NCBI GenBank assembly: GCA_003833135.1
Contig: QZLH01000195.1
Location: 20,302 to 84,301, forward strand
Reading direction: 5' to 3'
Length of the DNA: 64,000 bases
Origin: Oehlia diaphana
Taxonomy: Eukaryota > Glomeromycota > Glomeromycetes > Glomerales > Glomeraceae
The number at the start of each line of letters is the position of its first letter. Position 1 is the stretch's first letter. Shown here one piece after another: positions 56,596 to 64,000 of this stretch. The notes under the pieces are model-generated. The model did not search any database and was not told where the DNA came from. It worked only from the letters and a program-made list of their open reading frames with translations. Position numbers and translations under genes: made by a program.

Positions 56596-58811
56596 ATCAA
56601 ATAAATTAATTAGTTGATAAATTTTATTGCTGAAAAATATTGTAACGAAATGTCTATATATATATATATTTTCGGCTCAAATGATCATCATTTTTTCATG
56701 GAAACTCAATGCACTAACTAATGCCATTCTTGTTATGATCTACCTCATTACTAACCGAAATAGTTATAAACTTCATTTATAGCAAGAATGAAAAGAATGA
56801 ACCAATGCTTTAAAAATTCATAGAAAGGTTTATTCGAGAAGTTACTAACTTTTTATAGTAAGAATCAGGATAAAAAATAAACAGTGTCGACAATAACGAT
56901 AGATTCCGTTACGGGAAGTTCCCAATATGGGAAAATTGATTCCTTATTTTTTTTTTTACGGATTCTTTTTGACGGAATTAATTTACCGAAGGTTTTAACA
57001 AAGTGAAAAGGTTAAATTAAAAATATAATAAGACGTTCATTAAGCAGTGAATGGTAACACCGATGCTTACGGTGACCTGTGTTACGCAATATTAGTCTTG
57101 TTACTCAAATACTCGTGACTTTATTTAGTCATCATCCGATCCAATTAGATTTGACTTAATTATATTATCACCGAAATAACTTATGCCAAAATTATACCTA
57201 AGGATATCGAAGAGGGATATAATTCTTAGAGTTTTAATTCTTTTTAATTGAACTGAATTCCTTGGGAAATATTGCTGGCCGCAGGATGAGGTAACAATAT
57301 TAATTTTTCATTCTTATTTAGTATTTATTGATTTCTTAAATTCATCTATTCATTTATTTATTTAATAACTTAGTTAATTACATTTTTTTATTCGCGTACA
57401 GTATATATTCGTTCTAATAAAGTTTATTCTGTCAGTTATCATCACGTGAATTTTCAAAGGTAACGAAAAAGAGTCTATTGCATGTTATTTAACAAGTTAA
57501 AAAACGATTTCATCAGTTAAGTCAGTATCACTAATTGCCTAACCACTTGATAATGGAAATATTCATTCTAATTTAGTACGTTAAAGATGTTAAGTTAGTT
57601 GTTTTCTCATCATATATATACGCCACCACGCACCACTTTCGGTTAACTCGAAATTTTTTATGTTTTGTTATTATTCTATAGTGAATGTATTGTTATCAAA
57701 TACGTATTATATACAAAAGTTACATAGGTTTTAACAAACTATTAATTAAACTTTATTTTATCTAGTTTTTAACAATTGCAACAACTAATTAATGGAAAAA
57801 ATGGTAGTGGAAGACGAATTTTAGCTAATTTATAAGTTTATTTTTTGGCCGAAAATTTTGATTCCACCTAACCCTAACCCTAAACTTTACCGTATAGAAT
57901 CAATAACTATACAGTATAGATAATAAAACTTGTACCATACATACAACGAGGGTCATATCATACTCATTATCGGCATGTCGCTTTATAGATAGTCATTATA
58001 AGAATACCAATCTTTTCGTATGATAATTTTATTTTTATATACTACAACGTTAACCTTAATGTTCAGAGGACGCTATTTTTTTACTGTTGTACACGAACTA
58101 TTAAGTTTACAAGAGAAAAAATATATTGATAACGAAATAATCAAAAAATAGAAATAGAAAATTGTGAAGTTGATTGTAAAATTGAATATTATATTACTGG
58201 TTTAAGGTGCAAAATATCAAAGGTATATACAAAGACGAATATGTGGAATTCAAAGAAGAAATCACTAAATATATTCTCACGATAATAATAATTTTACGTT
58301 TAACATTATTTAGCACAAAAGATTTGATAAAAATAATTCAACTTATTTATTATAACAAGAGACTATTCTTATATCTAGAAATGACAATACAACCATGATT
58401 TCAGTTCCAGATTCCAGTAATTAATAACTATCATGGGCAAGGAATTATCCAATACTTAAAAAATGAAATACAGCTAATGATCGCGGGAAAGAAATTATGC
58501 AAATGCTCAAAAAAAAAAATGAAAATATGACTAATCATGAGTCAATAATTCCAGTTCCAGCAGTAGTAGTTAATAGTAATCATAATCATTAGCAAGAAAA
58601 TAACGAGAAGAGTGTTTAATGATCTAAATAATATTAAAAAACAACGCAAGACGGGATTAAATTTACTGAGATCGATTACCTTAAATATTTGTTAACTAAT
58701 AACAAATAAGTTTAAAAAGTTTCATTAAGTTGTTAAGTATTATTTTCGTTAATGTAATACAAAATTTTATTATAGCATTATAACTTGGGCTAAAATTTAT
58801 ATGTTTCTAAT
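56596..58811. other. Gene-free region with short telomere-like word
   Basis: CCTAACCCTAACCCTAAAC at about 57868-57886 is two to three TTAGGG-type units on the minus strand. CACGTG at 57445. Repeated GATAATAATAATTTTA-type text. No gene supported; the frame at 58207-58398 is low-complexity. Confidence 0.5.
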
Positions 58812-58962
58812 CCCTGTAATCCGTTGTTTATATTCCGTCTTTTTTTTCTGTAAAGGCTCATATTTCCGGAATTAATAGCTTATATCACGGAATTTTATCA
58901 AATTATTTACATTTTCCGTGAATGGATCCGGGAAAGGCTCATTTTTACAGAAATTTACGTAC
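58812..58962 (-). mobile_element. MITE family A, copy 3 (inverted)
   Basis: CCCTGTAATCCGTTGTTTAT start, then GGCTCATATTTCCGGAATTA, TATCACGGAATTTTATC and GTGAATGGATCCGGGAAAGG: the reverse complement of copies 1 and 2. The far terminus is eroded. Confidence 0.75.
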
Positions 58963-59443
58963 AGTATATAGATAGAGATCTATTTATCTAATTACGTAAA
59001 TTTTTGTGACCCGATTTACAGATCTTGATATGGTCTGGTCTGGAACGGATTATTATAGTATGATACATACTGTAAATTTATATGTGATACTGTATGTCGG
59101 ATTTCTTGATATCTTGGATTTTTCTAATGGGACGAAAATGAGTCCGGTTTTTCGAGATTTCCTGTGTACATAAAGCCACATAAAGCACGAAGCATAAAGT
59201 CAAATAAATTTCATTTATATTCATGATGCATACATCGAAAAATGATAAGAATCAATGATACAAAGAATGGAAATAAATATTACATCTTAATAATAAAGAG
59301 ATTAATTACAGAAAAGTTTAATATCTTCATTTATATTTTATAGCTATAATCATACGATTTGTTTACAAAATGTTAATTTATCTGTACTGAATAGGATGAA
59401 GCGAAAATAATCACTTCAAATAAATTTGAATTTGTTATTTTTG
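58963..59443. other. 3' spacer of the Hsp70-like gene
   Basis: No gene. GGTCTGGTCTGG and GTGATACTGTATG words near 59035-59095. Nothing else supported. Confidence 0.4.
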
Positions 59444-62429
59444 TCAAATTTGATGTTGATTTCTTTGTACAAAAACTTTTGCAAGAGAATAAACTTCTCG
59501 ATTATTTGATGATGTAAGATCTCTCCCAATTAAAGGAAAATAGCATAAACCGACATACAAATTTTCATTATCATTATCATCATCAAAATTATTTCCTTCC
59601 ATAAACACTTCATTTACTTGAATATCACATGGAATCCAAACATATTGTATAACGGATTCATGAATTTTCAATCTAAACCAAAAAATTTTTGTAACTTCAC
59701 AAATTATAATTGCTGCCAAATTTTCGGATGCAATTTTCTCTTGATCTTTAACAATACGTAATTCATTCATAGTATTGTTTAATTCTTCTTTATAATAAGC
59801 AATGAAAGGATGCTCATATGTAATTTGGTCTTCTCCATATATATTGGCAAATCCACAATTATTAAGGATTGAATATATATACTGACGCAATTTTGTTGTT
59901 GCTACATGTGCTATTTCATCATTTCCAGTACGATACTTAGAAATGTTAGTTAATAATGTGGATAATATAGATGCTTTATTAACAATATTTGCTTCAAGAT
60001 GATAATGTTGTCCTGTACTTTGAAAGTATTTTGTTGCATAGGATAATATTGTCTCAATAATATGGCGTTGTAAAACTGCTTGAATAAGTAATTGATCATC
60101 TTTTTGATTTGTAATTTTAATTGAACATTTATAAAGCAATAAAAGCTTTTTAATTTCTTCCATATTAACAATAACATCCTGATTCAAATCAGTTATGTAT
60201 TTTTTTAGATTATCACTTAATTGTAAGATATCGTTATTTAAACTACTAATATGATTTTGGTTGGTATCTTCTGATTGGTAGTTTGATGTTTCGTCCAATA
60301 AAATATTTTGTTGAAAATTATTTTCTAATTGATTCAATAAATAGATATTTTTTTGGTACAAATTTCCATTTTCATTATCTAATTCTTCCTTTTCTTTTTC
60401 TAACTTTTTTAATTGATTCTCTTTTAATTTTACATCTTGTTGTAATTGATTGATCCTTGGTTCTTGTAATTTGATTTTATTTTGATATCGTTGATTTTCA
60501 ATAATTTGATTTTGATATTTTTCTTCAATTACTTTAATATCGCTTTTTAACTTTTTAACAACTATTTGATGCTGATTAGTCTCATTATTATATTTATTTA
60601 TTAATGTTTTGTATTCTTCCTGTAAATTAACATAAAGTAGTATTTGGTCTTGTAATACTTCATTTTTTTCTTTAACTTCTTTAAGCTCTTTAATAGTATT
60701 TTTTAATTGATTCTGAATACGATTCTGATTAACTAGAACAAATTATCAAAATAAAAAAATTAAATTAATGAAATATTTCCTTTAAAAAAAAAAAAAAGAT
60801 TTATTAATTAAAATCTTACCATGATACAAGCCATACAGTACAGCTAGTAGCAAAAAAGGAAAGAAAGTTAATATCATACTTCAATCAAAAAAAAAAAAAA
60901 AAAAGAATTTATTCTCTTAGTTATGCTCTTACCTCCTCTCATAATAGCGGTAACAGAATAAGGTGGTCTAGAAATAAGTCGTACTCTTGTATTAAATTCT
61001 TTTTTAATTCTTGATTGTAAATAATTTGATTTTCCAAAATCACCGACTAATGATAATGCAAAACAATTATCATCACATAAACGTAATTGGGAGTCAATTA
61101 GTTGTATAATCTTATCTATAATGGGATCAAATATCGCTTTAATATCTTCAAATTTTAACTCAAAAGACCATTCAATTCCTTTTTTATTATTATGACATTC
61201 TTCATTACAATATAGTGCTAAAGCAGTTCGGTGTGCTAAAAATATTATGAAACGAAATTAATTTTTTTTTTTTTTTTTAAAAAAAAAAATAGATTACTTT
61301 TCAATACATTACCTTTTGAATCAAATTTGACGGTATTAAATTCTGATTGGATTCCAGTAAAATTTATCTTGTAAAGTCTAAAAAATACTTGTACCATATA
61401 TTGTATTTGGTCTGGTCGATTTTCTTTAACGTAATTAATTGCTAAAGATCCAACTTTATTCTCTAAAAATTTAAGAAATTCTTGATCTACGGAACTACTA
61501 CCACAATCATTTCCAATTCTTTCTGCTATCAAACTTAGTCTTTCATTTTCCAAAAGCTGCCTTGTTGTTAAATTTACTATGTCCCCTCCACAATCAATTA
61601 TCATGAAATTTTCTAAGAAATTTAAAAATATAATTAAAAGAATAATTTTTTAACAATTTTATATATCATTGTATGTTATTAATGTTTACTACTTACCACC
61701 GACCGATATATCATGAGTTATTAAATATTTCATACAAAAAATCGCAATAGCTTCGGCTATTAAAAACGAAATATTTCATAAATAATACGTTGGTTATCAC
61801 GTGATAAACCATTACATATTACATACATTCTGTTATAAATTTCAAATTTTGACTATATAGATCCCTTAATAATCCTGCTTTGAAGGCGCATTCTCTTATA
61901 GTCCAATTCGAAATTGTATATTTATCTGGAATCTTTATTGTTTATTTTTAAAATTATTTCTATTAATTTAATTTCATAGTAGAAAAATTCACAACGGAAA
62001 TATTGGAAATATTGAACATATTTACCGTTAAGATAAATAAAATCTGAGTATAAAAATCAACCTGTCGTTCACTACGTATAGTTTGTTCTAATACTTTTCT
62101 CAATTCGTGAAGATAATTAGTAATGGCTATTTCATTGGACAAAGGACCACCTTCCCATTCTATATGAATACGAATATCATTTAGATTCATGTACGAATAT
62201 GCGAAGCCCTAATTAAAAAAAATTATGAATTTGAGAGATTAAATCATGAATAATATTATCTCATAACAAATATTATTGAGACGTACCGCACAAGTAATTC
62301 CGAAATCCCTAAAATCTTATTTTAAAAAAAAAAACTTAAGCGGCTAAAATGACAGCAACAAATATTACTAAATAAATACATATGAATATTTGACTTACTG
62401 ATACCGACAATACTGCAATAATCATTCAT
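59444..62429 (-). CDS. HSPA12-like Hsp70 family protein with coiled-coil tail
   Basis: Nine exons: 62429-62399, 62315-62287, 62208-62026, 61932-61827, 61756-61697, 61612-61313, 61235-60933, 60843-60820 and 60732-59444; all GT-AG and all phases agree; 774 residues. The first two exons give MNDYCSIVGINF then RDFGITCAGFAYSY (phosphate-1, usually DFGTTYSGFAY). Later come FKAGLLRDLYSQNLKFITES, phosphate-2 DCGGDIVNLTTR (usual DCGGGTVDLT), and the adenosine motif LVGDFGKSNYLQSRI. The N-terminal ATPase lobe is short: the roughly 60-80 residues normally between the first beta sheet and LHELRKVLE are missing. A 24-nt exon encodes AVLYGLYH. In place of the Hsp70 substrate domain lies a coiled coil (about 350-460, heptads of L/I/V with E/K/Q) and then a helical C-terminal domain ending YVGLCYFPLIGRDLTSSNN. 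Probably a degenerate ATPase that senses or scaffolds; function unknown. The acceptor of exon 2 is the least certain. Confidence 0.82.
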
Positions 62430-62816
62430 GTTTTATTGAAGAAAAAAAAAGGGGGCTTTATAATGGCAAGAATTTATAAATGTGATGTGTTTTATTCATT
62501 CATTCACTTAACACAGATTTCGCAGAAATCAAATCTTTGTAGATGGGAAAATATAAATATCATTTATTTACTTTTTTCACACGATCATACATATTACATA
62601 AATCATCGAATCAGAAATGAATGATCATCATTTAAAAATTCAAATATAAAACAAACAAGTCTCAAAACGGCTCAAAATCACGTAGATCTTTCCTCTTTCA
62701 GGAATGCGGCATAAATCGGCGGCGCAGGAAGCGCGGCACGTATCAGTCGCAAAAATATGGCAAAAAACCGTGTATCAGGCAATATTCAAATCACGGGATA
62801 CCGGATAAATCACTTA
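62430..62816. other. Upstream region of the Hsp70-like gene
   Basis: No gene. A GC-richer patch at 62695-62765 (CGGCGGCGCAGGAAGCGCGG) may be the edge of an inserted element. Confidence 0.4.
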
Positions 62817-62971
62817 TTCGGCACTTCGAGCCGAATAACTAACGCTACCTAAAGATAGCTTGTTATATTGGGAATCAAATTGATCTCGGGCTCCTGCGGA
62901 GCCCGGATCAACCAATCAAACTTGATTTACCCAATATAACAGTAATTCGGCACTTCGTGCCGAATAACTAT
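62817..62971. repeat. Nested palindrome element
   Basis: The centre is CGGGCTCCTGCGGAGCCCG, a near-perfect hairpin at 62887-62905. It is enclosed by TGTTATATTGGG (62861) and CCCAATATAACA (62930-62941), and both sides carry TTCGGCACTTCGAGCCGAAT / TTCGGCACTTCGTGCCGAAT, themselves hairpins. A small foldback element flanked by direct copies. Confidence 0.8.
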
Positions 62972-62984
62972 TAAATATTACTAT

Positions 62985-63690
62985 TGATTGATTAGTATGG
63001 GTAAAATTGTGAGAGTAAAATTGATCGTCTAATTAAGCAAAATTGATTGATCTAAATTCTAAAACCAATTCAATTTTAATTGAAAGTGATAACTCGTGAT
63101 CGATTGATTAATTGACCTAATAACCAATCTTACTTGATTGGATTAAGAGCTGATTTCTCCGCAAAAATGCACAAAAAATCATTGACTAATTTTTGGTCAC
63201 CATGTCACCCTGCTTTTTCATTTTTTATAAGTATTTTGAGGATTTGGAATTTTTTCAGCTGACAAAATCTTATTTGTTACACATTATTTTCAATACTTAA
63301 TCTCTTAATGCAGACAGACATTTTTGTAACATTTTTGTGCGGTATTAATTGTTCTAAAAATTAGTGATTTGTTAATTGATTGATTTTAAGAGTCTATGGT
63401 CAATTAATAATTGATTGTTGATAAATTCACCAATTAATCATTATCAATTAAATCAATCCAGTTAATACTGTATTTATTACATTTTTGAATCCAAAGTATT
63501 GCAGAATTTTTTGTAAATAATAACAAGATAAGCTACAATTCCCGATCTGGTTTGATTGATCGAAATTGGTGAAACATATTATTGATCATATTTAATTGAT
63601 CATGATTGAATCACAATATTTGGATCAAATGCTTGGTCAATTAATTGAATGATTGAGCAATTAATTGATTTTGATTGACTTATATAGGTC
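62985..63690. repeat. Dense TTGATT/AATCAA-rich tract
   Basis: Words such as ATTGATTGATT, AATTGATC, GATCAATT and CAATTAATTGA appear dozens of times on both strands in about 700 bp. No fixed period and no reading frame. Confidence 0.6.
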
Positions 63691-63699
63691 TATCTTTAT

Positions 63700-63985
63700 T
63701 TAAAATTGCTTCGATTCCATCTTTGGATAGTATAACAACTGGAGAACCACCATTTTTTTGAAGCAGCGAGTTGCAATTCAAAAAAAGTTATAATACATTT
63801 GTTCTTTTTAATAAAACCTTATAATTAAATACTAAATTCTTCTACTTATTAGCAATTGAACATGATTTTAGAACTGTTCAAAGTTAAAATCTAAAAGAAA
63901 ATTTTCAGCATCTTTCCATAGTTGACCATTCTCTGGATTAGACGTAGCTTACGTTTGTACTTCTTTCTTTATGTTCAAGAAGAAA
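63700..63985 (-). pseudogene. Possible coding fragment at window edge
   Basis: Minus-strand frames read ATSNPENGQLWKDAENFLLD then FNFEQF-stop (about 63955-63870) and, after a gap, LLQKNGGSPVVILSKDGIEA then ILNKDRPI-stop (about 63775-63690). They look protein-like but are short and in separate frames. Unidentified; the source lies beyond the window or is decayed. Confidence 0.3.
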
Positions 63986-64000
63986 AGATAATAAAGCTTT

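Noticed and set aside
1..64000. tRNA or rRNA genes
   Set aside because: No cloverleaf with a GGTTCGAATC-type arm or rRNA-like stretch was noticed by eye; a tRNA search program would be decisive.

Overview
The window looks like nuclear DNA from an arbuscular mycorrhizal fungus (Glomeromycotina, most like Rhizophagus). This is inferred from very high AT content, long homopolymer runs, short GT-AG introns of about 60-270 nt, and the gene content: expanded families of fungal protein kinases, Sel1-repeat kinases, an HMG-box regulator and HSPA12-like Hsp70 proteins, amid many small transposon remnants. Introns split most genes, so the gene models below were assembled by hand from reading frames and splice sites.

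Region 1 (1-18,500) is a duplication landscape. A kinase plus Ulp1-protease pair occurs twice in tandem. The first unit keeps the kinase (1750-3002) and has a decayed Ulp1. The second keeps Ulp1 (6315-8321) and has a decayed kinase. The 5' half of Ulp1 and its upstream flank were then re-duplicated at least five times (8.9-16.2 kb) as truncated copies. Two copies of an Mss4/Dss4-like gene with shared flanks (about 10.6-12.55 kb and 16.5-18.5 kb) are embedded in this array. One Mss4 flank carries a 48-bp retroelement tail with target duplications that the other copy lacks.

Region 2 (18.6-30 kb) is the conserved housekeeping part: a six-exon PIG-P (GPI-anchor first step) gene, a single-exon SUN-domain nuclear envelope protein, a 4.8-kb AT-rich desert with a minisatellite, and a five-exon fungal gene of unknown function.

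Region 3 (33.9-38.4 kb) is a decayed chimera on the minus strand. A protein kinase and Sel1 repeats run into a segment that looks like the C-terminal part of fungal NACHT/NLR proteins, then pentapeptide repeats, then WD40 repeats. It carries many frameshifts.

Region 4 (39.6-56.6 kb) holds three tandem paralogous kinases, all minus strand, with N-terminal zinc-finger-like Cys pairs: one apparently intact, one with a frameshifting activation-loop deletion, and one with HRN in place of HRD (predicted pseudokinase). Between them lie an HMG-box gene, a hAT-like MITE, a PIF/Harbinger-like MITE, a third MITE family (three copies in the window), a LINE-like remnant, a perfect 29-bp palindrome, and an assembly gap (N's 51551-52069) flanked by identical 81-bp sequences.

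Region 5 (59.4-64 kb) has a nine-exon HSPA12-like Hsp70 gene with a shortened ATPase domain and a long C-terminal coiled coil, then palindrome-rich and GATT/AATC-rich DNA. The kinases, Ulp1, Mss4, HMG and Hsp70 genes do not form an obvious shared pathway. The window reads as conserved genes interleaved with fast birth-and-death families.
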